Assembly (NCBI GenBank): GCA_031772625.1
Contig: CM062818.1
Location: 214,141,742 to 214,205,741 of the forward strand
Length of the DNA stretch: 64,000 nucleotides
Direction: 5' to 3'
Origin: Pinus tabuliformis
Lineage: Eukaryota; Streptophyta; Pinopsida; Pinales; Pinaceae
In this document: one piece after another, positions 53,869-64,000 of the stretch
How positions within the stretch are numbered: the first letter of the stretch is position 1
Layout of the letters: each line of letters starts with the position of its first letter
The notes under the pieces: model-generated
Seen by the model: only the letters and a program-made list of their open reading frames with translations
The model's database searches: none
What the model was told of the DNA's origin: nothing
Position numbers and translations under genes: made by a program

Positions 53869-56787
53869 TGTTGTATCTCTGAGATGATAATGGTCAGCTA
53901 TAATGCCAGAGCATCTAAGATAATTGTTTTGGGGGTTTTGTTTTAATTTGGAGGCCCAATGTATGAAATAGATGTAACACTGTAATGCCTAACCTTGTGA
54001 ATAATATTAATATCAAAGCAGAGGGCTGCTATAAAATTACACAGTGATATAGCTTGTATGGTGGCGAGGAGAAACAGAGAAATAATATGATTATCACAGT
54101 TTTCAAATTGAAAATTAAATAATCATAAGTATGAAAACCTTTAAATGATGTTCAAAAGGTTTAAGAGAATGTGCTTAAGCTTACAAAAGATGTTGATGAT
54201 TTATTGATTCAGAGGGAATTAATTAAACAAACAATCCATTAATTCATTCTCTTTATAGATTATCACTTCAGAAGCTTATAGGAATAGATTGAAACCTAAT
54301 TATTCCTACTTAGTTATCTCTGTAATACATAAGAATATGAAGAAAAACATAATGAGTGATAGTGGAAAAACTTACAAGAAACACAAACTGTGTAAAACAG
54401 AGTTCAAAATCCTTTGCTTTGTATTAATGACCCAGAAAAGTCAAGTACATAAAGTGTTTAGAAATGCTTCATCAAGGGCGCAACCCTTAATAACTCATGA
54501 AGAGAGTTATTTATACAACAATAGAACTAAGAAAATATCCTAAACTGTTTTTACAAAACATAGATTATTATAAAATAGAAATAAAGACTGCTAGTTGATC
54601 TGGCACTATTTTGATGTTGCGCTCTTAGTGACTATCATTGAAAAAACTGAAAATTGTTGAAGCTGGTTGATTGTTCTTCCAAAAGCTGAATGCTATTCAA
54701 TTTTCACGTTGGATGTCATATTTACTGATGAGCTTTCATCTGATACACTTTCATCTAATACACTTTGACTTGTATTTCTTTATCTGTCTCCTCTGTTTAG
54801 TCTTTTACTTTTACTAGTCACAATAAATCACATCATCATGGTATCTTTTACTCTTATCATGCATTTATGTCTTTAGTAAAAGTGAATTTCACTGAAGACC
54901 TGTTTAACTTCATGTAAAAATGTGATATGTTGTTGCTGATTTATCTATGTTTTAACAGTTACTGCCTCTGTGAATGATTTCTTCTACTATGTGTATAATT
55001 GTCTTTTCCTTTTGAATAAAGCCTTTTGAGTAGATTTCTTTGCGAATCTCGGAGTAAACAGGTTTTGGAACTAGTATCAAAATTGTTTATCCAAGCTTCT
55101 GGCTTTCTAATCACCTGCAAAATAAAACAATTTATAAAACAGGTTGGCAGGGAGGTGATAATGGTTTCAGGGAACAGGAAAGTCTGTGGACGGAGTCTGG
55201 AGCGTGTTCAGGAGGTAAACAGTGGTGAAATTGGGTTGCAGATGCTCTGTGTGGCACAGGAAATCTTAGGTAGGTTTCACTGTGCAAACGGGCGAAAAGA
55301 GCGAGAATGAGGGTCTTTGGCTTTTTAACGGGTAACAATTAAAATTTGCTGCAAAATTCGATAAGTGAATAGTGGATGGTTTCGACCTACGCGGGGAGGC
55401 AGTATTAAGGTTCATCGCACCGCTTTTGGCACTCGGGCGGTTTTTTTATGAGAGCACGCGAGTTAACCTAAAGATGCCACGTAACCGAAAGAGGCCCGAG
55501 CAAAACCACGAATCTCGCGTGCTCTCAAGCTTTTAACTGTCGGACATCGGGAACACGCGATATGGATGTGGGTCGTTGGATTTTGAAGCGGGTGATCAAA
55601 GGGCTGTCACGCGGTCGAGATGCACCGAAGGAAATCGGGCGGATATTAGCGGGGCCTGGGGATAATTACAAATTATTTGTAATTATTTAATGATATAAAG
55701 CGGGGTTTTAAATATAATGAACGGGTTTAATATAGTGGGACCAGGGTTAAATGTGGCAGGGATTTGTTAACCGCACCAAGGGGGTGGGTTAAAAGGTTTT
55801 ATATCGGGAAAATGTGAATTGGCAGAGTTAATTAAACAAAAGCAGGGGGAAGACAAAACTTAGGATAAAGGGCTTTTTTGGGTTTTTTGGGTGAAATAGG
55901 GAAATTAATAAGGGGAAAGTGATTTCTTCAGAGGGGAATGGGTTTCACGCTAGGGAAAAGGGGTTTTGGGTTGGAAAATTACCTTTGGAGAGTAATTTGC
56001 TAAGGAAATGTGTAAAACCAAGGGGCAAGGATGAAAATGAAGGGAAAAGGGTATTTAACAAGAAATGATGGGATAATGGGGAAATTAGTAAGTATGTAGT
56101 GGGGATGAAATGAAATGAGGGGAAGTTCATTAAATTAGCTTGTGAACATCCTTTCACTTTCATAACTACTCCTGCACATTGAAACATTGGATTATGCATG
56201 ATGAATGTGCTTATGCTTCACCAACCTTGTACTTCTGCAACCTTTCTTCTACCTACACTTTACTTACCCTAACATTTTTATTCACTTAGTTGGGTGCATT
56301 TAAGCTAGCAACCCAATATTTCCTTTCATGAATAATCTACCTCTATACCTTATTCTCTCCATTGCCTTGGATTAAACTGTTGAGCCAATTTTATTTTCTA
56401 CCTATGACAATCAATTTAAAACAAATCCAATTATGATTAAACTGTATAATTGGATTAAATAAACTAGTGTGCCATCTAAACAAACTGCACACAACTATTA
56501 TTTTCAAAAGCGAATTAGAGTAGAAATAGTGGCATTTAGATTTGCAACACTTTCAAAGTTTATTTCTTTTTGCTTTTCTCTCTAACCTAACATTTTATCT
56601 TTGCCTTCATTTTTTAGGGCATCTATTCTAACATTTTCTTTGATATGGACATATTTATCAAAATATTTCCTAACATTTTTATTCAGTATTATTTTTGTCC
56701 ATATCCTAGCTTAACATTTTTTGAAAAATATTTTCACTTTTTGGACTAATTTATTTTAACTTGCAAAAACCAAAAAATGCCACAACA
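53869..56787. mobile_element. Solo LTR (2.9 kb) inside element F 5' LTR
   Basis: Begins TGTTGTATCTC and ends ATGCCACAACA, so TGTTGT...ACAACA ends are inverted repeats. It is flanked by GACCC (53864-53868) and GTCCC (56788-56792), a 5-bp duplication with one mismatch. Element F's other LTR shows the uninterrupted site (AACAGTCCTTGCAC). No coding sequence, PBS or internal LTR pair is seen, so the simplest reading is a solo LTR left by LTR-LTR recombination. 55370-55800 is unusually GC-rich with GAGAGCACGCGAG and CGGGCGG boxes. Orientation is not determined. Confidence 0.82.
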
Positions 56788-57434
56788 GTCCCTACGTTTA
56801 AGACAAAGTTACTTCTCTTAGTCTGTAACCTATAGTACCCATACAAGACAGATTTACTAATGTTATTTTATTAACATGCGGTACCTATGCGAGCCCGGAT
56901 TGATTCATTCTATTTGGCGATAATGGTACCCATGTTATATTTGGTATGAAACCTTAATAAGCACTTTGTTGTTTCTACCATTCCATCTCCTCTCTCTTCC
57001 ATATTTCTGCTGGAACATTGTTGCTTAGGATTATGTTCATCTACAACCCTATGCATCTATTTCCCTCCTTCCTCTCCTCCTCTCCACCTTTACTACAACT
57101 TTAGTATTAAGCTATCTCATTGTTGTGTGTCGGCCACCAAAACAAAACATTTCTCTTTGAGGTCACCCCAATTTACCCCCTGCATTTGGATCCATGTGTT
57201 AGCTTGAGTCTACCTTAATGAAGGCCTATTGAACGAAGCCCTTTTTATTATCTTTTAACTACGTGATAATTGAAGTGCTGCAAAAACCCCTCACTGATAA
57301 TCTCCTATGCACTCCTCTATTCAAGATCGCATAAGCACTGGTCTACAATCAACTTAGAGGTTATCTCTAGGAAGATTTCTATGTCTCCCGAAGCACTTGT
57401 GCTACGAGTGTCGTTAAAAGCGACAACATCTTTC

Positions 57435-57452
57435 TGGTGTCGTTGCTAGGGA
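57435..57452 (+). other. Element F primer binding site
   Basis: TGGTGTCGTTGCTAGGGA, six bases after the LTR end, resembles TGGCGCCGTTGCCGGGGA, the Athila/Tat-type PBS. Confidence 0.78.
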
Positions 57453-57718
57453 ACATATTGAAGGATTTTTCCCCTGGGATACGACAAATTTTTACATTCC
57501 CTCTGTCAGGTGAGCAAGGGAAGTGTGGGTTGAAGATATATCATCTTGGCAACTCCGCTGTTTCAATCTTATGGTAAACATCTTGGCGACTCCACTATCC
57601 ATATCTCTATTTGATCGTCATGTCTTTCAAGCAGCCTCATACTCATTCTGATGCTAAAATAGCCAGAAACTTTCCCTACCTGTGAAACTGAGATCACTCA
57701 TCTAGGGAGGTTTTCTAA

Positions 57719-58903
57719 ATGTCCATTCTTGAATTCATGGCCAACAAATTTGCCCCATTGGATTTTTCTTCTATCATTGGTTATCCCAATCATGTCCCTT
57801 CATTTCATGAATGGAATACCTATTTGCCTAGATTCAGTGGGAATACAAATAGAAGGCCTGACCAACACCTTAAATATTTTCATGAATGCATGGAACAGCA
57901 AGGTATTTTTCTTGAAGATGTACAAATGAAATTGTTCATGTATTCTTTAGATGAGGATGCTAGAGTTTGGTACAAAACCATACCTCGTGGCAGCATATCT
58001 TCCTTAAAGAGTTTTCATATAGCATTCAATCAATATTGCAAAAGATTATATTCACCGAATGCTCTATTTGAAGATTGTTGCACACAGTTTAATGTTGAAA
58101 ATATTCCTAAGTTTAATGATCATGTTGAAGATGTTTGTGAGACTCCATTCCAAGAAGATACCTACTCACATCAAGAAGCAATGCCCACTAATCAAGAAAG
58201 TAAAGAAGGAAACATCATCGAGTTGCAGATGAACCCTCAGAGATCTAATTTAGTCGAATTTGATGATTCTCCTTCTTATCATGAGTATGACTCCGATGGG
58301 AAGTCAAGTGATGCAAAACTATAACAGTCCCAATCATGGGAAGATGCATAGAACAAAGAGACTCCAATCCACAATGCACATCCTTCACCTGGAGCACAAG
58401 TTCAAGAACCTCCTCTGATTTATGATTCGTACGATTCTCAAAAGGATGAGATGGTCATGAATTATCAAAGGGACCTACTTACAAACAAGTGGAGAGAGGG
58501 CTTCTATCGACAAATTTTTCAAGAAGAGCCCAAAGTTGAAGAGTCAAGCAAAGTGTGTGGTTTCCTGTTGCAGAAAGATTCATCCCTGGAAACTGTTCAT
58601 GAAAGGGAGACAACTACAAATTGTCCCCATCAGTTTCATGATCTAGTAGCTGACTACATGGTATCTTTCTTTGGCCTGCAACAATATACATCTATTCCAA
58701 GGTATGTGGCAAACCTTTGGTCTGAAGCTCTTATGGGGTGCATGCACATATTAGCCACTCATTTTCAAGAACCCAACCCCATTAGAAGGTTCATGGAGGA
58801 GATTAAAAGAGTTGATCATCAATTACCAAGGTGGGGACACATATCAAAAATTTTGTCCAAAGATTTTTCATGGTGCATGTTGGTTGTAATTGTTAAATTT
58901 TAG
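57719..58903 (+). pseudogene. Element F gag (two in-frame stops)
   Basis: One frame from ATG 57719 to the stop at 58901, broken only by TAA at 58322 and TAG at about 58350. The gag domain: FHEWNTYLPRFSGNTNRRPD, FLEDVQMKLFMYSLDEDARV, WYKTIPRGSISSLKSFHIAF, NQYCKRLYSPNALFEDC. The second part is Glu/Gln-rich and then ends in FHDLVADYMVSFFGLQQYTS and RRFMEEIKRVDHQLPRWG; I do not recognise this end. No protease motif, zinc knuckle or polymerase is seen. ATG 57740 (MANKFAPLDF) is an alternative start. Confidence 0.8.
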
Positions 58904-59227
58904 CAGCATGAAGGCATTAGGTCCAGCACCCAAATGCTGGCCTAGCTCCATTGGAGGGTTGAACTCACTTAGGTGAATTGAGCCATGTATATAAGTAGGA
59001 GTGTAAATAAATAAGCTCATTAGTTGAGCATTTACTTTCCAGTTGTTAGAATTTTTATTTATGCATTTTAGTTTGATGAGGAAAGTACCTCCAGCGAATA
59101 AAGTCCCATGGAGATTTTCTAGTTGTATTGGTTTATTATATTTCTAACTCCATGCCAATGGTAAAGGCTACTGGTCTGCAGGTTCTCAGCGCCTTATCAG
59201 CAAGGCACTATCCCCAGTTGGAGCCAA
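58904..59227 (+). other. Element F 3' internal segment with conserved pre-LTR motif
   Basis: No gene. The last 60 bases, including CACTATCCCCAGTTGGAGCC at 59206-59225, match the equivalent position of element C. A canonical purine tract is missing. Confidence 0.65.
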
Positions 59228-62200
59228 TGTTGTCACTCATTGCTAAGTGTGTTTTCAGCTGTGAAAAGTTTAAAATAGCAGTGAAGTTTGAAGCCACCTT
59301 CCAAGCCATAGAAGCTCTCTAAGCTAAATCAGACCCACTCCAATGGATAGTTCTCGGAATAAGCTTTCCAATGGTATGTGGAACTCCTCAAATGGACCCC
59401 AGAATCAGAAGATATGCCCTGTTAAAGATGGGGGTTATGTTGCCTTGAAACAGAGGAGAAAATCATATCGGAGGTCCAGGAGCCCATCGCAAATCGCTAT
59501 CGGCCCATTCCCCTTTGTCATACATCTCCGCTCATCTCCCTTATCCTTTTGTGATTGCGATATCGCATATCGCAAAGTTTCCCACTCACCATAATAGATC
59601 TTTGTCTCCCCTCGCCAATTGCGATATCGCCGACGATATCGCATATCGCAATTTCCTCGCCGATTGTCACAGCGAAGTCCCTTCTCTGCCCTTCGATTGC
59701 AGTAAGGTGCTCTCCGCCGATTTCGATAAATCCTCCCCTCGTCGATTACGATATCGAAATCAGGGGTCACACAAAAACATAACTCCCTCCTCCGTTGAAC
59801 TCCCTTCCGACTTGCGATTGCGATGGACCCGAAAGGTTATGTATCATGGTTTTGAGAAATTTCAGATCCAGCATATTGGGAAATCACCCTAAAATCAATG
59901 TTAAAGCCCCTTTTCGCCTTCCAATGGCAATATATGAGTCTTGGCTCCGGATGCGATATTTTATGTGTGTCATGCTTTATTGAAGGTTTGCTTCTGGACA
60001 ATCAGCAAGCACTATGAAATGTGGTAAAAAGGCCCTCTCCTGCATTTGCGATTGCGATATCCTAGGTGGGCCCAACCCTGCATACCAGCGATCGCAATTG
60101 TCAAGGGGAGGCACCCCTGTCCCGTAAGGACCTTTAATGTAAAACCTCGATGTGATAGCTCTGCAATGTAGTAACAAAAAGCTTTAAAGGCATGGTGGGT
60201 CGGCAGCTGAGGCATTTAAGAAAGGAGGTGCATCATTCAAAATCGGCATGGGTTGACCCAGAAAGGCCCACTGTGACATGAAACCAAGATCAATGAATAC
60301 AAAGTAAATGAATACATGGAAGGTCAAAGGGACTTGATGATCCAGCACGGTGCTCCATACAGAGGGAAGACGAAGTATTTCCCAGTCGCCCTTTGCGTTT
60401 GTACTGTGGTATTAAACTAATAAGTTGACCGCTCCTAGTTTTGAAGAACGGACGATCCGCGTAGTAAACGCAGAAGCGACGGGACCAAGCAACTAGAGAG
60501 ACGCACGATGATAGAGACGTGGCCTAACCAGGGGTTTTCACAGGAACATCAGAGGGATACTTCCTCCCATCATCTTTCTGTTTTCTTTATTTCTGATTAT
60601 TCTGTAATTTCGCTTTATTTCCAAGAAGGGATCAAATCTCAATTGTAATCATTTTTGGGCAGTAGAGCCTTACACGTCGAGACAGATAGCTTATGAGACA
60701 ACTGGAGCTCATGCGAAGATATTTTTGTAAACTGTTGATTCAAAGCCCCCCCTTCTCTATATAAATAAGGGGGAGAAACACTTAATAGAGGTTCCGGAAT
60801 TCTACACCCGCAGTGGTCCAAATTCTGTGATTCCATTTTTGGTTCTAAGTTGCATGTTCATGAGGGACTTGACTGATACACTGCTAAATATTATGGAATG
60901 GTTATTTGGACCCTCAAAATATCAATGAAACTATGTTGGTGATTCCAAGCAGATCAATGCTCAGTATGTTTCCTCTTTGTTAATCTCATTTCATTTATGT
61001 TATCTTTTCTCTGAAATAGTATAATGAAGCGATCGGTTTCTCTCTGATGCATGGATTTATCTAGGCTGCTAAATAAGCAAACAGTCCTTGCACTTAAGGT
61101 AAAGTTAATTTTGTTAGTCTGTAACCTACAGTACCTGTACAAGATAGATTTACTAATGTTATTTGATTAACTGCGATCCCTGTGTGAGCCCAGATTGACT
61201 CATGTTGTTTGGCAATAATGGTACCCATTCATGTTTATTTGTAATCGACGTTTCGAACCAACCTCTCTGGTTCATCATCGGGATCAGATGAATGAATAAG
61301 TCAACGATAAATAGGGCAATAAATAGAGGAGAGGGTTGGGATGGGAATGGATGGAGAGTTTAGAAAATGATATGAAATAGATCTATTTATTATTTAATTA
61401 ATTTTTGTTAATGAATATTAAATTTCTATTAATGAATATTAAATATTAGATAGTTATATTGTTTAGACATTGAGTAAATGATTATAATTGAATGTTGTGA
61501 CCTAATAAATCCACTAACTTATAGTTTTTGCACAATTAATTGGTTTATGTTAATTACAAAATTTTAATGACAAATTCTTAGTGATGATAATAATGTTTTA
61601 AATATTGTATGATTAAAAATGTTAAGTACTTATTAAAATATCATGATTAAAACTAACATATTCCTATATGTCTAATTAATTGAAATTTTAATTAAAACAC
61701 AATAATATTGTTTTAAATATTGTATGATTTAAAATGTTAGGTACTTATTAAAATATTAGTACTTAATATTTTAATAAGTACCTAAGATTTTAAATCATAC
61801 AATATTTAAAACATTATTATTGTGTTTTAATTAAAATTTCAATTAATTAGACATATAGGAATATGTTAGTTTTAATCATGATATTTTAATAAGTACTTAA
61901 CATTTTAATCATACAATATTTAAAACATTATTATCATCACTAAGAATTTGTCATTAAAAATTTGTAATTAACGTAAACCAATTAATTGTGCAAAAATTAT
62001 AATTTACTGGATTTATTAGGCCACAACATTCAATTATAATAATTTACTCAATAACTAAACAATATAATTATCTAATATTTAATATTCATTAACAAACAAA
62101 CAAAAAATTTAATTAAATAATAATTAGATCTATTTCATATCATTTTCTAAATTGTCGGCTCCATCCATTATCATCTCAGCCCTCTCCTCTATTTATTACC

Positions 62201-62854
62201 CTATTCATCTCTGACTTATTCATTCATCTAATCCTGATGATGAGCCATAGAGGTTGGTTTGAAACGTCGATTACAAATAAACATGAATTCGATGACTCCA
62301 GAAGATATCACCACACAAAATATAGATTGCGGAAGCCTCAAATCTATAATGGTACCCATGTTATATCTGGTATAAAACCTTAATAAGCACTCTGATGTTT
62401 CTACCATTCCATCTCCTCTCTCTTCCATATTTATGTTGGAACATTATGGCTTAGGATTTTGTTCGTCTACAGCCCTATGCATCTATTTCCCACCTTCCTC
62501 TCCTCCTCTCCACCTTTACTACAACTTCAGTATTAAGTTGTCTCATTGTTGTGTGTCGGCCACCAGAACAAAACATTTCTCTTTGAAGTTGCCCCAATTT
62601 AACCTTTGCATTTGGATCCATGTATTGGCTTGAGTCTACCTTAATGAAGGCTTATTGAACCAAGCCCTTTTTATTATCTTTTAACTACGTGACAATTGGA
62701 GTGCTGCAAACACCCCTCACTGATAATCTCCTATGCACTCCTCTATTCAAGATGTCCTAGGCACTAGTCTACAATCAACCTAGAGATTATCTCTAGGAAG
62801 CTTTCTATGTCTCCTGAAGCACTTGTGCTACAGGTGTTGTTAAAAGCAACAACG
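59228..62854 (+). repeat. Element F 3' LTR, split by a foldback
   Basis: Starts TGTTGTCACTCATTGC and ends AAAAGCAACAACG (ACAACA in the other copy). It matches the 5' LTR except for 61229-62345. The same GCGATATCGC cluster (59480-59770) and TATAAATAAGG box (about 60760) are present. Confidence 0.9.
61229..62345. mobile_element. Head-to-head foldback, probable Penelope-like element
   Basis: 61227-62288 is a palindrome of two arms of about 530 bp meeting near 61757. The arm ends read ATTCATGTTTATTTGTAATC and its complement. A 57-bp non-palindromic tail (62289-62345) follows. The 14-bp ATAATGGTACCCAT occurs on both sides (61215-61228, 62346-62359) and once in the uninterrupted LTR copy (about 56923), so it is a target duplication. 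Each arm has the string GATGATGA(A/G)CCA...TTGGTT(C/T)GAAACGTCGATTA, which resembles the hammerhead-ribozyme core known in Penelope-like elements. No RT/endonuclease is encoded. Confidence 0.6.
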
Positions 62855-62859
62855 GGAGC

Positions 62860-63487
62860 TTCAACAAGAGAAAGAAGACAAGATACAAGAAGGTCTTCAG
62901 AAGATACTTGAAGAAGTTGAGCTCCATTTAGAAGATATACATGTCAAATATGACGATATTATCTCCAATGTTGAAGAAGTCAAAGAACAAGCAAAGAGGA
63001 TAGAGGATGCCATTATTTCTTAAAAGAAAATAGAAGGAAAACTTGTTATGCAAAGTGAAGGAAAACCATCAAATTTAAAATCGAATCAACATCATCATTA
63101 CAAAGAAATATTTCAAGGAGGACAAGAAGATTAATATCAACATTATTAAGGGAGACAAGAATATCCATATGAGCATTATCAAAGAAGAATGTAGAGTACC
63201 CATCAATGTTCATGAAACAAGGCATCGCCAACTCATTGTTCAACATGATGTTATCAAATACCAAAAACTACTACAAATTAGGGAAGTCACAACAAGAAGA
63301 CATGGAATCAAAGGAAAGAAGAATATGAAACAACTAATCATCAAGAATTAAGACTAAAAAAAAATGAGTTTAGATGGATAGATTATCATAAGTGGCAACA
63401 AAAATGTAGGAATCTAAGGAAATCCTATTATATGGTTTCATCACATGTAATTCCCTTGACAACAAAGCTTTGTGGACAAAGCTTTTT
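62860..63487 (+). pseudogene. Element H gag, right part
   Basis: Resumes the coiled-coil part of gag after element F: LQQEKEDKIQEGLQKILEEV, YDDIISNVEEVKEQAKRIED. His/Tyr/Gln-rich sequence (HHHYKEIFQGGQED) follows, then RWIDYHKWQQKCRNLRKSYY. Stops are TAA or TAG at positions best read as glutamine. The C-terminal WQQKCRNLRKSYY-type basic stretch may bind RNA. The frame ends just before the polypurine tract. Confidence 0.65.
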
Positions 63488-64000
63488 GAAGGAGGGTATT
63501 ATATTTGGCCACAAGGGGGGCCTATATTGAGTTAAATGTATATGGTATGACCCCGAGGGGAGTGCATACATGGGGTTGAATGCATATATAATAGGGTCAT
63601 CCTAATAGTGAAAGGACTACATGTGCAATGTGTGGATGGGTATATATAGAGATAATGTATTCATTACGGAGAACATGTGATTTAGATGTTTGAATGTATT
63701 TGGGTATTTGGAGGATCTTATCCTATTATTCGCTGTATTGGAGTTGTGCTCCACACTCACATTTCTATACATGGCGTATACTTCCGATTTGTATGCATTT
63801 GGATCATAGAAATCCTTGGAGACTTCTTCAATTTTGACATGTGGTAACCAAGGTAAACCAACAATGTAGACTATAATATACCTAATGCACCAAAACTTCA
63901 AGTAGAACACAACACATATAACCAACCTAAAAACTTGACCCAAGATTTCTTATTTTAATTTAAAGCACTCAACCGCACAAACTAACCCATGGAACTTAGC
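63488..64000 (+). repeat. Element H polypurine tract and start of its 3' LTR
   Basis: GAAGGAGGG (63488-63496) is followed by TATTATATTTGGCCAC, a possible LTR start (TA instead of TG). The LTR runs off the window, so its length and identity cannot be checked. No matching 5' LTR is recognised left of 51341. 63530-64000 holds no supported gene. Confidence 0.5.

Larger units (their letters stand above)
52001..57428 (+). repeat. Element F 5' LTR, split by a solo LTR
   Basis: 52001-53868 matches 59228-61077, and 56788-57428 matches 61080-62854 apart from the foldback. It begins TATTGTCACTCACTGC (TG of the other copy changed to TA) and ends GCGACAACA before the PBS. A TATAAATAAGG box (about 53540) is shared by both copies and is a plausible promoter. 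Confidence 0.9.
52001..62854 (+). mobile_element. Element F: gag-only LTR retrotransposon, both LTRs interrupted
   Basis: The 5' LTR (52001-57428) and 3' LTR (59228-62854) match along their full 2.5 kb once a solo LTR and a foldback are removed. A perfect 5-bp target duplication GGAGC flanks it (51996-52000, 62855-62859), and the gag frame of host element H resumes on the other side. The 1.8-kb internal region has a PBS and a gag ORF only. It shares LTR motifs and a pre-3'LTR sequence with element C. Confidence 0.92.

Noticed and set aside
55026..55310. Host gene fragment in the 53.9-56.8 kb segment
   Set aside because: The segment is bounded by LTR-type ends and a target duplication; the ORF has no recognisable domain.

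Overview
This window is repetitive nuclear DNA from a seed plant. It consists almost entirely of transposable elements inserted into one another, and I found no host gene, tRNA, rRNA or CRISPR array. A gymnosperm (probably a conifer) is my best guess. The reasons are the very large, old, nested LTR elements with 2-3 kb LTRs, the mix of chromovirus, Athila/Tat-type and gag-only elements, and a Penelope-like foldback; Penelope-like elements have been reported from conifers. The species assignment is inference.

Layout, left to right. (B) 1-4151 is the 3' part of a Ty3 chromovirus (gag-PR-RT-RNH-INT-chromodomain, 333-bp LTR). It is broken by one missing base in RT and sits inside the 5' LTR of a larger element. 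(A) 4152-43541 is a giant Athila/Tat-type Ty3 element: the rest of its 5' LTR, a PBS, an extra ORF upstream of gag, gag, PR, RT, RNH, INT, a second extra ORF downstream of pol, a PPT, and a 2745-bp 3' LTR. The two extra ORFs appear to be paralogues. A contains (I) 18928-22241, an AT-rich foldback element with a GC-rich palindromic core. It also contains (C) 22654-40792, a minus-strand LTR element encoding only gag-PR-RNase H, which inserted exactly at A's PPT/3'-LTR boundary. C's left LTR is itself interrupted by (D) 22790-32454, a CACTA transposon built largely of degenerate GCATC-type subterminal repeats and GAT-rich blocks.

A in turn inserted into the 5' LTR of (E) 43542-48081, a gag-only LTR element. 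Beyond E lie a minus-strand gag relic (J, about 49100-49960), a tRNA-derived SINE-like segment, and a gag-only element (H, about 51341-64000). H was split by (F) 52001-62854, another gag-only LTR element with a perfect GGAGC target duplication. F's 5' LTR carries a 2.9-kb solo LTR (53869-56787) and its 3' LTR carries a 1.1-kb Penelope-like foldback (61229-62345).

The relative order of insertions can be read directly: D is younger than C, C than A, and A than E; B and I are younger than A; the solo LTR and the foldback are younger than F, and F is younger than H. Most nonsense mutations in the coding relics are glutamine codons turned into TAG or TAA, as expected from deamination of methylated cytosine. 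Four gag-bearing elements here (C, E, F, H) show no RT or integrase and would have depended on enzymes supplied by other elements.
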